Of a stretch of 35,909 nucleotides of DNA, positions 1 to 8,844 are shown one piece after another (positions within the stretch are counted from its first letter, which is position 1; each line of letters begins with the position of its first letter). The position numbers and the translations under genes are program-made. The stretch comes from Rhodoplanes serenus (GTDB taxonomy: Bacteria > Pseudomonadota > Alphaproteobacteria > Rhizobiales > Xanthobacteraceae): contig CAMDFO010000044.1 in assembly GCA_945897515.1 (NCBI GenBank), positions 1 to 35,909 of the forward strand. The letters are read 5' to 3'. The notes under the pieces were generated by a model. The model was given only the letters and a program-made list of their open reading frames with translations, did no database searches and was not told where the DNA came from.

Positions 1-59
1 CCCTTCGCTGACAAAGCCTCGAGCCGATTGTTCGCATCAAAGAAACCGAACTGACCCAT
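1..59 (-). CDS. IS5-family transposase, N-terminal fragment
   Basis: Only the first 20 codons are present, reading MGQFGFFDANNRLEALSAKG. From memory of the family this matches the start of the IS5-type DDE transposases common in Bradyrhizobium and relatives (MGQFGFFD...RL...SAKGDPLE). The catalytic DDE domain lies outside the window, so whether the transposase is intact is unknown. The ATG at 57-59 is the only in-frame start consistent with that N-terminus. The element sits directly downstream of a truncated outer-membrane protein gene. Confidence 0.65.
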   Translation of the reverse strand, partial: MGQFGFFDANNRLEALSAK

Positions 60-147
60 CGAATGCGCCTCCGCTGCCAAATCTCGTACGCTCCTTGAAT
101 CTGATTTGACGAACGACGGCCAGGACGCAATTATTCGAGGTGCCCAT
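1..147 (-). mobile_element. IS5-family insertion sequence, one end (partial)
   Basis: The left edge carries the 5' end of an insertion sequence entering on the minus strand. The transposase start lies at 57-59 and reads leftward out of the window. The outer boundary is inferred to lie near 147. There, homology of the adjacent outer-membrane gene appears to end, and a GGGCACCTCGAATAATTG-like sequence begins that resembles IS5-type termini. No target-site duplication can be checked because the other end is missing. Confidence 0.6.
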
Positions 148-826
148 AATCGAAGTGGACCATATCTCCCGACCGGTAATTCGTGTCGGTGTTCTTAAAA
201 CTGACGACGTAGATCGCAGCCCCCGAAAATTCCCAGCCGGATTTAGGGTCGAAGTAAGTTGCGCTGATTTGCGGCGACAGAGCCCAGACGTTCCGTCCGG
301 TGTTGACAAGACGACCCCTGCTGTAGTTTCCGGCAGGCAGCCACACCGACGTGGAAACGTTCCAATGCAGATAGCCGGAATGCCATCCGACGATGAGGGG
401 GCTGACCACCACATCGTTGAGTGCTTCGAGGCTTCCCTCACGAAAGACGGCAGGTCTGGGGCTCGGCCTGACCAGGGTTTGGTCGGCTTTGACGTCGGAA
501 AAGCCGCCACGCACCGCAAACGCATAGTTTCCGCCCAGCAATTCGTACGGCGTCACCACCGTCGCGCCCAGGATATTTGAGACGCCTTTGAATCCCACTC
601 GGAGTTGACCTTGCGGGATCGTTGAGCGTTCAGTCCCGCTGTACATGTACAAATCATGGCGGAATTGCACACCCGGCGGAGGCAGAACGCCGGTGAGGAA
701 ATCGCGATAACCCTTCAAATAGGGACTTTGTATCCCCTCCATTGCGATCGCAGATCCATGGATTGCGACGACGATGAGCGGGGTTGCGGCGATCAGCCAC
801 ACGAAACGGCGAAGCCGGCCTTTCAT
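131..826 (-). pseudogene. SphA/phenol MetA-pathway outer-membrane protein, 3'-truncated
   Basis: The 231-residue product has a signal peptide (MKGRLRR then a hydrophobic stretch ending GSAIA, about residues 1-29). A mature part follows with the PPPG...HDLYMYSG opening and alternating beta-strand pattern of the phenol_MetA_deg/SphA family. These proteins are thought to be outer-membrane channels linked to uptake of hydrophobic or aromatic substrates. Members are usually near 300 residues. Here the reading frame stops a few codons after SGDMVHFDY, where further beta-strands would be expected, and an IS5-like transposase start follows within about 75 bases. I infer that the IS removed the 3' part. 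ATG 826 is preferred over GTG 829 because GGAG lies 8 bases upstream. The truncated barrel is probably non-functional. Confidence 0.7.
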
Positions 827-959
827 CACGCAAACTCCACCACTTCCAGGGCTAAGTTAATCACGCGGAGGGTAGTGCCCAGCACCGTATCAGGGGATTA
901 GCCGGATTTGGATGTGGCTTCGTAGCCAGCTTCATTTTCGGTTGATGCCGGAGTTATTC

Positions 960-1924
960 CTACTGCGGCTGTATTTTCGCCAATCTGGCCAATTCCTCCC
1001 ACTTCTTGATTTCCCTGGGAATGAAGGCTGCCAGGTCTTTGGCGCCGCCCGGAAACGGTGCGCCATTCGTGTTGGCGAGATATTGCCGGGTGGCATCCAT
1101 TTTCATGATCTGACCGAACCACGTTTCCAGGCGCTCGACGATCGGCGCGGGTGCGCCGGCCGGCAGCAGCACGCCCCACGCCGGCGCGATGTCGAACTCG
1201 GGAATGTTCGCGGCTTCGGCCATGGTCGGGAGGTCGATGCCGGGCACGCGCTGGCCCGTGGTGACTGCGAGCCCGCGCAGCTTGCCGCCCTGAAGCAGCG
1301 GCATGCCCTGGGTTGCGTCGATGAATTGGAAGTCGAGTTCGCCGCTGAACATCTCTGCCAGCGAGGCCATCGATGTCTTGTAAGGAATGCCAACCGCCTG
1401 AAGGCCGGCGCGCGCCTTGTAGAACTCCGCTGACGCAAGGGCCGGCGGGCTGCCGTAGCCGTAACTCGCCTTGTCGCCCTTTTTCTTCATCGCCTCGGTC
1501 AATTCCGCCACCGTCTTCCAGGGCGCATCGGCGCGGACCATCAGGATGAAATAGGTCTTCTGCAGCGTGGCGACGGGCGTGAAGTCCTTGATCGGGTCGT
1601 AAGGCAGCTTCTTGAAATTGAACAGGTTCGCCGCGTGCGACGACGTGACCGAAGTAATCAGAATGGTGTAGCCGTCAGGTGGGCTTTCGCCACGGCGTCC
1701 GCGCCGATCGACAGGATCATGCCGGGCTTGTTCTCGACAATCACCGGCTTCCCTGAAACTTGCGACAGCTTGTCGGCGTAGAAGCGGGCCACCACGTCGC
1801 CGCCACTGCCGGCGGGCAGGCCGACAACCACGCGCATTTCCCTGGTCGGGTATGTCTGCGCATGCGCGGAAATGCAGGCGCCCAACAAAGTCGCGGCGAG
1901 TAGACCAGCGATTTTGAGCCTCAT
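960..1924 (-). pseudogene. Bug/TctC-family solute-binding protein, frameshifted
   Basis: This is a tripartite tricarboxylate transporter (TTT) periplasmic binding protein of the Bug family, split over two frames. Codons from ATG 1924 encode a signal peptide (MRLKIAGLLAATLLGACISAHA) and the family N-terminus to GADAVAKA. The frame then changes near 1681, and PDGYTILIT to AKIQPQ continues in another frame to the TAG at 960-962. Inserting one base between the codons for A and H would restore the usual VAKASPDGYT block, so a single-base deletion is the simplest explanation. The assembled protein would be near 320 residues, normal for the family. It is the last gene of the minus-strand acyl-CoA operon. 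A sequencing error cannot be excluded. Confidence 0.8.
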
Positions 1925-1986
1925 TGCGTTCCTCCCTGGTATTTTTGGCGAAAACCCATTCCGACATTTCGCTCACTGTCCAACAA

Positions 1987-4086
1987 TCATCCAGCGACAA
2001 TCAATGCATCCAGCGCGGTCACTCCATGGCCCTTGCCGTGGACCATCAGCGGATTGACGTCGATCTCAGTCAGCTCCGGCATGGTCTGCATTAGCCGGCC
2101 GATGGCCATGACCGCCTTTACGACCGCTTCGGTGTCAGCCGGTGGAGCGCCGCGGACGCCAGCCAGAAGCTTAGCCGAGCGCAATTTGTGAAGCGCCTCG
2201 ACGATCTGATCCTGGTCAGCGCTGACGGGAAGCAACTGCACGTCGCCCAGCGCCTCGACCCAGATACCGCCGAGGCCCAGCAACAGCACCGTCCCCCAAT
2301 CAGGGTCGCGCTTGGCGCCCACCATCAGTTCGATGCCTTTCGGCGACATCCTCTCCACGAGGATGCCATCCAGGGTGACACCCGGCGCGGCGCGCTTGAC
2401 GTTCGTCGTCAGCGTATCCCAAGCGGCACGCAACGCAGCTTCGTCGGTAAGGTTCAGCATAACTCCACCGGCTTCCGTCTTGTGCGATAGCGCCGCAGCC
2501 TGCGCCTTCAAGACCACAGGATAACCGATGCGCTGAGCCACGGCGGCTGCTTCGCCCGGTGTGCGGGCGAGGTCACCATCCGGCACCGGGATGCCGGCGG
2601 CGGCCAAGACCTTCTTGCCGAGCCACTCGGGCTGTGTGCCCTTGCCGAGCTTGGGCAGGCCCTTGATCGGTTCGGGCGAGGCGCCGGTACGAGGGCGCGC
2701 GAGCAGCCGCCCGTATCGCGTATAGAGCGTGATCGCCCGCAACATACGGTCCGACGAGCGCGAGAATACCGCAGTGCTTTCGCCGGCGGCCTGCATGATA
2801 TCGGGAGCCAGTTGCCAGGTGTCGCCGAGCGCCACCATGACTTTGGGCTTCGGCGAGTCCGCCATGCCCTTGTTGAAGGCCTTCACCACTGCGGCGTAAC
2901 TGATTGGAAACGAGATGAACAGCATCCCGACATTGGGATCGTCGATCAGCGCCTTGACCACCATGGGCAGCGAATCCGGCGAGAAGCCGGCGGTGACGTC
3001 GAGCGGGTTGCCGTAGTTTCCATACGCGGGCAGCACTTCGCTGACCTTCTTCAGCGTGGCGGGCTCGATTTCAGGAAGCTCGAGCCCGACCTCCTCGGCG
3101 AAATCGTTGGTCAGTCCCACATACGCGCCCGAGGCGGTGAGAATGCCGGGTCCCTTGGTCGGTGGGGTCGGAAAGCGCACCAGGATCTCGACCAGATCCA
3201 TCATCTCGTCCATGCTCGATACGACAATCGCGCCGGCGTCCTCGACCTGCGTTTGCATCGTGGCGAAGTCGCCGATCAGCGCACCGGTGTGCGACTGCGC
3301 GGATCTGCGAGCCTTGGCGCTACGGCCCGCCTGCATCAGAACGACCGGCTTGCCGGCGGCACGCGCGCGGCGCAAGGCGGCGAGGAACTCGGTCGGCCGC
3401 CGGATCTGTTCGGAGTAAAGCGCGATCACCCGGGTCGAACGGTCGTCGACGAGGAATTCGAGGAAGTCGGTGGATTCGAGGCCGGCTTCGTTGCCGGTCG
3501 AGACCACGTAGGTGAGGGGGATGCCGCGACCGTCGGTTGCCCGCTGAAAGTGGCCAAGCAGGCCGCCGCTCTGGCCGACGAACGCAACGCCGCCTGTGAC
3601 CCCCCGCAGCGCCTCGCGCGCAAACAGCATGTGAAGCGTCATGCCGTCGACGTTGTTCGTAACGCCGAGGCAGTTGGGGCCGACCACGGCGAGCCCGGCC
3701 GCTCGCGCCGTGTTGGTGACGGCGTCCTGCGTTTCATTGTCCCCGGTCTCGGCGAAGCCGGCGGCAAACACCATCGCCGAGCCGACCTTGCGCCGTGCGC
3801 AGGCCTCCATCGCCTCGCGGACGCCTGCAGCCGGCAACGTAAAGACGGCAAGGTCGATGCCCTGCGGCAGTTCGTCCGCGTTTTTCAACACCGGCCGCCC
3901 GCCGATCGGCTCACTGCTGCGTCCGACCAGATGGATGTCGCCCTTGAAGTTGTTCAGCTTCAGCGATTGCAGAATGACCTGACCGGCGCTGCCCGGCCGC
4001 TGGGAGATTCCGACGATTGCGACCGAGCGCGGGCGAAGGAATTTTTCGACCGCCCGCGGGCCGCGTGCATCTTGCGGACCGGTCAT
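1987..4086 (-). CDS. Acyl-CoA synthetase, NDP (ADP)-forming, fused subunits
   Basis: The 699-residue protein is an acetate-CoA ligase (ADP-forming)-type enzyme that makes an acyl-CoA from an acid, CoA and ATP through a phosphohistidine. In order it has a CoA-binding Rossmann domain (FLRPRSVAIVGIS, about residues 14-110), a succinyl-CoA-ligase-like domain (VAFVGQSGG), the phosphohistidine motif SHTGALIGD, and a C-terminal ATP-grasp domain (GYPVVLKAQAAALSHKTEAGGV onward). This is the usual alpha-beta fusion order and length. The start at 4086 is chosen because it forms an ATGA overlap with the preceding DUF35 stop. Longer upstream sequence in frame is Arg/His-rich and is a shadow of DUF35. It probably activates the operon's substrate. 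Substrate unknown. Confidence 0.88.
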   Translation of the reverse strand: MTGPQDARGPRAVEKFLRPRSVAIVGISQRPGSAGQVILQSLKLNNFKGDIHLVGRSSEPIGGRPVLKNADELPQGIDLAVFTLPAAGVREAMEACARRKVGSAMVFAAGFAETGDNETQDAVTNTARAAGLAVVGPNCLGVTNNVDGMTLHMLFAREALRGVTGGVAFVGQSGGLLGHFQRATDGRGIPLTYVVSTGNEAGLESTDFLEFLVDDRSTRVIALYSEQIRRPTEFLAALRRARAAGKPVVLMQAGRSAKARRSAQSHTGALIGDFATMQTQVEDAGAIVVSSMDEMMDLVEILVRFPTPPTKGPGILTASGAYVGLTNDFAEEVGLELPEIEPATLKKVSEVLPAYGNYGNPLDVTAGFSPDSLPMVVKALIDDPNVGMLFISFPISYAAVVKAFNKGMADSPKPKVMVALGDTWQLAPDIMQAAGESTAVFSRSSDRMLRAITLYTRYGRLLARPRTGASPEPIKGLPKLGKGTQPEWLGKKVLAAAGIPVPDGDLARTPGEAAAVAQRIGYPVVLKAQAAALSHKTEAGGVMLNLTDEAALRAAWDTLTTNVKRAAPGVTLDGILVERMSPKGIELMVGAKRDPDWGTVLLLGLGGIWVEALGDVQLLPVSADQDQIVEALHKLRSAKLLAGVRGAPPADTEAVVKAVMAIGRLMQTMPELTEIDVNPLMVHGKGHGVTALDALIVAG

Positions 4087-4520
4087 TTCGGGTCCCTGTC
4101 CGGCTGAAACATGAGCAGATGGGTGCCGTCGTCGAGCGGGTGCCAGTAGGGCTTGACCTTCATGCCAACCTTGAGTTCCTCGACCGTGCAGCCGACGATG
4201 TTGGAGATGAAGTTGACTCCGACGTCGAGCGTGACGCTGACCACCGCATAGGGCTCCGCGCCGCGGAACGCCGGCGTGCCGCGCGCCGTGATGGTGTAGG
4301 AGAACACCACGCCCTTGCCGGAGGCTTCGCGCCATTCGATGTCTCGGCGTCGGCCGGTGAAAATACTGACCGGGCGCGGGAAGTGCTGATATTTGCCGGC
4401 CACCTTGCAGTATTGCATGACGAGCTTCTTCTGCTTCGATCCCTCCCAGTAGGGTTCGGAGAAATCGAAATGCTTGATCACGCGCTTGACGCTTAGCGTA
4501 TCGTTCAATGCTGTTGCCAT
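4083..4520 (-). CDS. DUF35 OB-fold protein, partner of the thiolase-like protein
   Basis: The 145-residue protein has the DUF35 layout: an N-terminal helix (FDFSEPYWEG), a degenerate rubredoxin-like segment, and an OB-fold (GVVFSYTI...PYAVVSVTLDVGV...GMKVKPYWHPLDDG). DUF35 proteins bind thiolase-superfamily enzymes in archaeal HMG-CoA synthesis and in the steroid Ltp2-ChsH2 aldolase. Only one of the four zinc-ribbon cysteines remains (C38), so zinc is probably not bound. Its gene follows the thiolase-like gene and overlaps the ligase gene by ATGA. ATG 4520 has GAGG 5 bases upstream. An alternative ATG at 4535 overlaps the thiolase stop and would add MNEAV. Confidence 0.85.
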   Translation of the reverse strand: MATALNDTLSVKRVIKHFDFSEPYWEGSKQKKLVMQYCKVAGKYQHFPRPVSIFTGRRRDIEWREASGKGVVFSYTITARGTPAFRGAEPYAVVSVTLDVGVNFISNIVGCTVEELKVGMKVKPYWHPLDDGTHLLMFQPDRDPK

Positions 4521-4531
4521 GACTGCCTCAT

Positions 4532-5701
4532 TCATTCCGGGACCAGCACCAGGGCTGCGCTGGAGCCCCAATTGCGTCCGTAATTGATCCAGCCGATGCC
4601 GGTGACCAGCGCGTTCTTGGTGTCCTTGACCTGGCGTTTGCCGGCTTCGCCCCTCAATTGCCGCACGGCCTCGATCAGATTGTGCGACGAGCACGCGGCC
4701 TGGCCCGCGGAAATCTGGCCGCCGCCGGTATTGAGGGGCAGATCGCCGTTGTAGGAGAAATCGTGGTCGCGGATAAACGGTACGCCTTCACCCGGCTTGC
4801 AGAATCCGAAGGCTTCGAACTGCAGCATGATGGCGATGATGAAGTCGTCGTAGGGGTGGAACGAAGCGATGTCCTTGATTCCGAGACCGGCGGTGCCGAG
4901 CGCCTTCTTGCCGCAGATCTCGTGGCCGCTCTTGGTCACGTCGACCAGATTCTCCCCACCCTGGAAGTTCGTCCGTTCGGCGTAGCCGATCGGAATGATG
5001 TTTTTGGTGAGGCCCTTTTCCTTGGCGCGCTTGCGGCTCATCATGATCAGCCCGGCGGCGCCGTCGGCCCGCATCACGCAATCGAGCAGCCGGATCGGAT
5101 CGGCGATCATGCGCGAGTTCATGTAGTCATCGACGGTGATCGGCACGCGCAATTTCTCGCAGGCATTCTCGTTCATCAGTGCGTGGTTGCGTTGAGTCAC
5201 CGCGAGCTTGCCCAACATCCGGTAGTCCAGACCGTATTTCGACTCGTAGGCCCGGCTCAGCAGACCGAAGGCGCCGGGTGGCCCCATCAGGCCGTAAGGG
5301 TCGGTCCATTCGCGCCGGTAGGAGTGGCTGTGGTCGGTCTTGTCTTCCAGCACATGGGTGTCGGCGAACAGCAGCAACGCGACCTCGCACATTCCGTAGT
5401 CGATCGCGGCCGCCGCCCGCGCGACGCTTCCCGCCGCCGAACAGCCGCCGGTGTGGACCTGCTCGCAGAAGCCAACGTCGAGACCCAGCACGTCGGCTGT
5501 GGTCTGCGCCCAGAACGGGTTGGCAGCACCGGTGCCGGTCAGGCCCGCCAGCACCAGGCCGTCGATCTCGTTCTTGTCGATGCCGGTCTGGTCGAGGAGG
5601 GATTCAAGTATCTCGCCGCCAAGCACGAAGACGTCCCGGTCGCTCTTCTCCATCACCTTGGTTTCGGCATAGGCCACGATGGCATGGTCGCGCAGACTCA
5701 T
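4532..5701 (-). CDS. Thiolase-family (SCP-x/Ltp2-like) protein
   Basis: The 389-residue protein belongs to the thiolase superfamily, lipid-transfer/SCP-x thiolase branch. The N-terminal half has the nucleophile region HTGGCSAAGSV with C87. The C-terminal half has HPYDDFIIAIMLQFEAFGFC and LNTGGGQISAGQAACSSH. In ordinary thiolases the last block is GG..S.GHP with a catalytic His, and here Gln replaces it (GQA). The DUF35 gene immediately downstream fits a thiolase-DUF35 complex, which either condenses or cleaves acyl-CoA or, as in Ltp2, performs a retro-aldol cleavage of a 3-hydroxyacyl-CoA. The operon lacks a 3-hydroxyacyl-CoA dehydrogenase, which favours the aldolase reading, but this is inference. 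Confidence 0.87.
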   Translation of the reverse strand: MSLRDHAIVAYAETKVMEKSDRDVFVLGGEILESLLDQTGIDKNEIDGLVLAGLTGTGAANPFWAQTTADVLGLDVGFCEQVHTGGCSAAGSVARAAAAIDYGMCEVALLLFADTHVLEDKTDHSHSYRREWTDPYGLMGPPGAFGLLSRAYESKYGLDYRMLGKLAVTQRNHALMNENACEKLRVPITVDDYMNSRMIADPIRLLDCVMRADGAAGLIMMSRKRAKEKGLTKNIIPIGYAERTNFQGGENLVDVTKSGHEICGKKALGTAGLGIKDIASFHPYDDFIIAIMLQFEAFGFCKPGEGVPFIRDHDFSYNGDLPLNTGGGQISAGQAACSSHNLIEAVRQLRGEAGKRQVKDTKNALVTGIGWINYGRNWGSSAALVLVPE

Positions 5702-5754
5702 TGTTCACTCCCTGGCCTCGATTGTTGGCCTGTCTTTTCGTCAAGAGGATCGGC

Positions 5755-6537
5755 TTAGTCCGGTCGCACGCGCGGAGCGGTCTTGTCGAGAAATTGGTGC
5801 AGCCGTTCGATCGACTCTGGGCTGCGGGTGTATTCCGCCACCATGCGCTCGAAGTAGAGGCCGTCGTCGTAGGACATGTCTTGCAGGCGCGGCAGGCTGT
5901 TGGTGATCGCGAAGTTGGAGAGCGGCGCATTCTTGCAGATTTTTGCGGCCAGCTCTTTCGCCTTGGCCATCGCCTGCCCCTTCGGCACGACATACTGTAC
6001 GATGCCGTAGCGCTCGGCTTCGTCAGGCTTGAGCACGCGGCCGGTGAGCATCATGTCTTGCATGCGGGCAAAACCGAGCAGCCGCGCTACGCGAACCGAT
6101 CCGCCGCCGCCGATGAAGATGCCGCGCGTTCCCTCCGGCAGTCCGAAGAACGTGGATTCGTCGGCGACGCGGATATGTGCGGCCGCGGCGGTTTCGAGCC
6201 CGCCGCCGAGAGTCGCGCCGTGCAGGGCTGCGATGAACGGGATGTTGCCGCGCGCCATCGCCTCGAAATAGGTGTTGCGATTGAACGGGAACGGCAGCCG
6301 CTCCGAGCGGCCGGTCTTCCAGTTTTCTGCGGCCCAGCGAAGATCGAGACCGGCGCAGAAATTGTCGCCATGGCCAAAGATGATGCCGCACTTGGCCTCT
6401 TCGCCGGCGCGTTCGATTGCTTCCCGCAATTGCTTCATCACCGTCGGATTGAAGCAGTTTCGCTTGTCCGGCCGGTTGAGGCCGACCAGAGCGGTCTCGC
6501 CCTCCAGCTCGTAGGTAACGGTTTGCTCTTCACTCAT
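5755..6537 (-). CDS. Enoyl-CoA hydratase/isomerase (crotonase) family
   Basis: The 260-residue protein is of normal crotonase length. It shows VGLNRPDKRNCFNP, FCAGLDLRWA (oxyanion-hole strand, first half), and HGATLGGGLETAAAAHIRVA with FGLPEGTRGIFIGGGGS in the second active-site segment. The E of GGGLE and the E of LPEGTRG sit where the two catalytic glutamates of hydratases lie, so hydratase activity is plausible. ATG 6537 is chosen because GAGGAG lies 7 bases upstream. The GTG at 6552 lacks a site and is part of the preceding stop context. It would hydrate the enoyl-CoA made by the upstream acyl-CoA dehydrogenases. Confidence 0.88.
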   Translation of the reverse strand: MSEEQTVTYELEGETALVGLNRPDKRNCFNPTVMKQLREAIERAGEEAKCGIIFGHGDNFCAGLDLRWAAENWKTGRSERLPFPFNRNTYFEAMARGNIPFIAALHGATLGGGLETAAAAHIRVADESTFFGLPEGTRGIFIGGGGSVRVARLLGFARMQDMMLTGRVLKPDEAERYGIVQYVVPKGQAMAKAKELAAKICKNAPLSNFAITNSLPRLQDMSYDDGLYFERMVAEYTRSPESIERLHQFLDKTAPRVRPD

Positions 6538-6552
6538 GAAATGGCTCCTCAC

Positions 6553-7740
6553 TTAACGGGGCAAATCCAGCCCCCGCTGCGCGATGACGTTTCGCTGGAT
6601 CTCGTTGGTGCCGCCGCCGATCATGCCCATGATGGCATGGCGCAGCACCTGTTCCATCTCGCCGACCGGGGCGCTCTCGCAATCTTCGGACAGCAGGCCG
6701 CCGGTGCCAAGGATATCGAGCGCGGCCTGGCCGAGCCGCTCCTGCAATTCGCTTGCGAACACCTTGCCCATGGCTGCTTCGTGAATGGGCACCTTGCCTT
6801 GCTCGACCAGCCGCGAGCTCCGCATCTGGAACTGACGCGCGACCTCGATGTCGGCGGCCAAGGCTCCGATCCGATCGCGGATCACCGGATCGTTTTTTAG
6901 GGCCTTGCCGTCAACGACGGCGGTCTTCAGATATTCGGTGAGATGGTCGAATGCGCGTTCGATTCCCGCCATGCGCGTGCCGCCGATCATGACCCGCTCG
7001 GCTGCGAGCGCGTCGGTGATGACCTTCCAGCCGTTATTCACAGCGCCGACCATGTTGTCCGCCGGCACTCGCACGTTGTCGTAGAACTGCGCGCTGAAGG
7101 TCTTGCCGTAGAGCGCGAGGCTTGGACGAATGGTGACGCCGGGTGAGCGAAGATCGACCATCAGCACGCTGATGCCGGCGTGCTTCTTCGCCTCCGGGTC
7201 GGTTCGCACGGCGAGCCAGATGTACTCCGCCTTGTCGCCGCCGGTAGACCACAGCTTCTGTCCATTGACGATCCACTCGTCGCCTTCGCGGACAGCGCGG
7301 GTGCGAAGCGCCGCGAGGTCCGAACCGGCCTCCGGCTCGCTGTAACCGAGAGCAAATGTGCGCTCGCCCTGGCGGATGGCGGGCAGCCATTCGCCCTGCT
7401 GTTCCTTGGAGCCATGTAAGAAGAGAGCCTGTGAGACGATCGATTCGCCGGTGCTATGCGCCTGAACGGGCGCGCCGGCGTTCGCCATCTCGGTGATGAA
7501 CGCGATCTGTTCGGTCGCGCTCCGGCCCTGGCCGCCGAACTGCTTTGGCCAGCCGATCCCGATCCACCCATCGCGGCCCATCAGTTTCGAGAACTCGACA
7601 TCCCAGCCGCGTTCCTTGAACGGCTTGCGCCGGTGCTTCGCGCGCCTCTCCGGCGTCCAGTGCTGCGCAAGCCATTTGCGCACATCCTTGCGGAAGGCGT
7701 TTGCGGCAGGTCCCATGTCGTGCGCGGGAAGAGAGGACAT
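6553..7740 (-). CDS. Acyl-CoA dehydrogenase, large-type subunit (second pair)
   Basis: The 395-residue flavoprotein shows the ACAD signature GYSEPEAGSDLAALRTRA, NGQKLWSTGGDKAEYIW in the middle beta domain, and the C-terminal GGGTNEIQRNVIAQRGLDLPR. It lacks the RKQFG..I..FQ segment found in single-polypeptide ACADs. That segment is present in the neighbouring smaller ACAD (7746-8834). This complementary loss is known from heteromeric alpha2beta2 dehydrogenases of steroid side-chain degradation (FadE28-FadE29/ChsE type), so the two probably pair. Only 5 bases separate it from that partner. Role: alpha,beta-dehydrogenation of an acyl-CoA. Confidence 0.88.
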   Translation of the reverse strand: MSSLPAHDMGPAANAFRKDVRKWLAQHWTPERRAKHRRKPFKERGWDVEFSKLMGRDGWIGIGWPKQFGGQGRSATEQIAFITEMANAGAPVQAHSTGESIVSQALFLHGSKEQQGEWLPAIRQGERTFALGYSEPEAGSDLAALRTRAVREGDEWIVNGQKLWSTGGDKAEYIWLAVRTDPEAKKHAGISVLMVDLRSPGVTIRPSLALYGKTFSAQFYDNVRVPADNMVGAVNNGWKVITDALAAERVMIGGTRMAGIERAFDHLTEYLKTAVVDGKALKNDPVIRDRIGALAADIEVARQFQMRSSRLVEQGKVPIHEAAMGKVFASELQERLGQAALDILGTGGLLSEDCESAPVGEMEQVLRHAIMGMIGGGTNEIQRNVIAQRGLDLPR

Positions 7741-7745
7741 GTTGT

Positions 7746-8834
7746 CTATTGAACCGGACCGAGCAGGAAGTCGGCAAGCTCGGCTCGTGCGCGCGGCGCG
7801 CCGCCGAAGCGCGCGAGATCGGCATGCACGCGCCGGAAATGCCGCGGCGCTTCGTGTTCCTCGGCATAGCCGATAGCGCCCAGGGCCCGGTGCGTCTCGA
7901 TCGACACAGTCCGCAGCGCAGGGCCCGCGAAAGCGACCGCCGATGAAGCGAAAACTCGCCAGTCGGGATTATCGTTGTCCCGTGCTTCGGCCGCGGTATC
8001 CAACGCAAGCCGCGCGCCATCGAGGCTGATCAGGCAGTTGGCCAGCTTGTGCTGCACGGCCTGGAACTGACCGATGAATTGGCCGAACTGCTTTCTGACT
8101 TTGGCGTGATCCACGGCAAGATCGAATGCTCGCTGGGCCGCGCCGAGCGCCCGGCCGGCACAGCTAAGCCTTGCCACCAGCACGATGTCCGCCAGGGCTT
8201 CGGACGGCATGTTCAGCAACAGTGCGGGTGCATTTTCGAAAATGAGCTCGGAGAACGACGGCACTGCGAGGCCGGGCATGGCTCGTATTGTTAAGCCGGA
8301 CGCATCGCCCGCAACCAGGGCCACGCCGGTTGGTGAGTCGGTGAAGATGAGCAGATGCGTCGCTGCTTGAGCGCCTTCGACAAACGAAAGTTTCCCCTGC
8401 AACGCATTGCCGCGTACGGCCACGCGGCCCGAGGCCGGGTCGCCATCAAAGGCGCCGAACGCCGCCGCGATAATCTCTTTGCCCTCATGAATATCTTCGA
8501 GCAAGGCGCGCGCTGCGTTCGAGGATTGCGTCGCAAGCGTGAGGTTCGCGGCTACCGCGCCGAGTAGCGGCGCGGGGCACGAGGCGCGTCCCAACTCGTC
8601 GAACACAAGGATGATTTCGCGCAGTCCGGCCTCGGAAATATTGGAACCAAGCGACGAAAGACCCTGCCGAGCCATGGCGGGCCACAGCGTCGCCAGGGCG
8701 TGGAGGTCCTCGGAATTATCGACGGCCTTGTCGGCCGGCCAAATGTTCGAGAGAAAGTCCCGCACCGATTTGCGGAGCAGATTGCGTTCGGCATCCGACA
8801 TGCGGTCTGTGCTTTGGGACTTTGAGCCGGTCAT
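7746..8834 (-). CDS. Acyl-CoA dehydrogenase, small-type subunit (second pair)
   Basis: The 362-residue protein carries an N-terminal ACAD helical domain and the C-terminal motif HAKVRKQFGQFIGQFQAVQHKLA, which supplies flavin contacts in ACADs. It also has RALGAIGYAEEHEAPRHFRR near the end. The middle beta domain lacks the usual EP.AGSD substrate/flavin motif, which its large partner at 6553-7740 has. I therefore read it as one half of a heteromeric dehydrogenase. The start is uncertain. ATG 8834 is used, but GTG 8843 is in frame and closer to the upstream stop, and neither has a strong ribosome-binding site. Confidence 0.83.
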   Translation of the reverse strand: MTGSKSQSTDRMSDAERNLLRKSVRDFLSNIWPADKAVDNSEDLHALATLWPAMARQGLSSLGSNISEAGLREIILVFDELGRASCPAPLLGAVAANLTLATQSSNAARALLEDIHEGKEIIAAAFGAFDGDPASGRVAVRGNALQGKLSFVEGAQAATHLLIFTDSPTGVALVAGDASGLTIRAMPGLAVPSFSELIFENAPALLLNMPSEALADIVLVARLSCAGRALGAAQRAFDLAVDHAKVRKQFGQFIGQFQAVQHKLANCLISLDGARLALDTAAEARDNDNPDWRVFASSAVAFAGPALRTVSIETHRALGAIGYAEEHEAPRHFRRVHADLARFGGAPRARAELADFLLGPVQ

Positions 8835-8844
8835 GAATCTCACG

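Noticed and set aside
2812..4107. 431-codon plus-strand open frame
   Set aside because: It lies antisense over the acyl-CoA synthetase and has Arg/His/Gly-rich low-complexity sequence, a shadow of high-GC coding DNA.
4087..4335. N-terminal extension of the acyl-CoA synthetase frame to 4335
   Set aside because: The extra sequence is Arg/His-rich, overlaps the DUF35 gene in another frame and lacks the CoA-binding domain pattern. ATG 4086 with ATGA overlap is better.
5179..6900. 573-codon plus-strand open frame
   Set aside because: It covers the thiolase, hydratase and ACAD genes on the other strand. Its product is Arg/Pro-rich with no recognisable domain.
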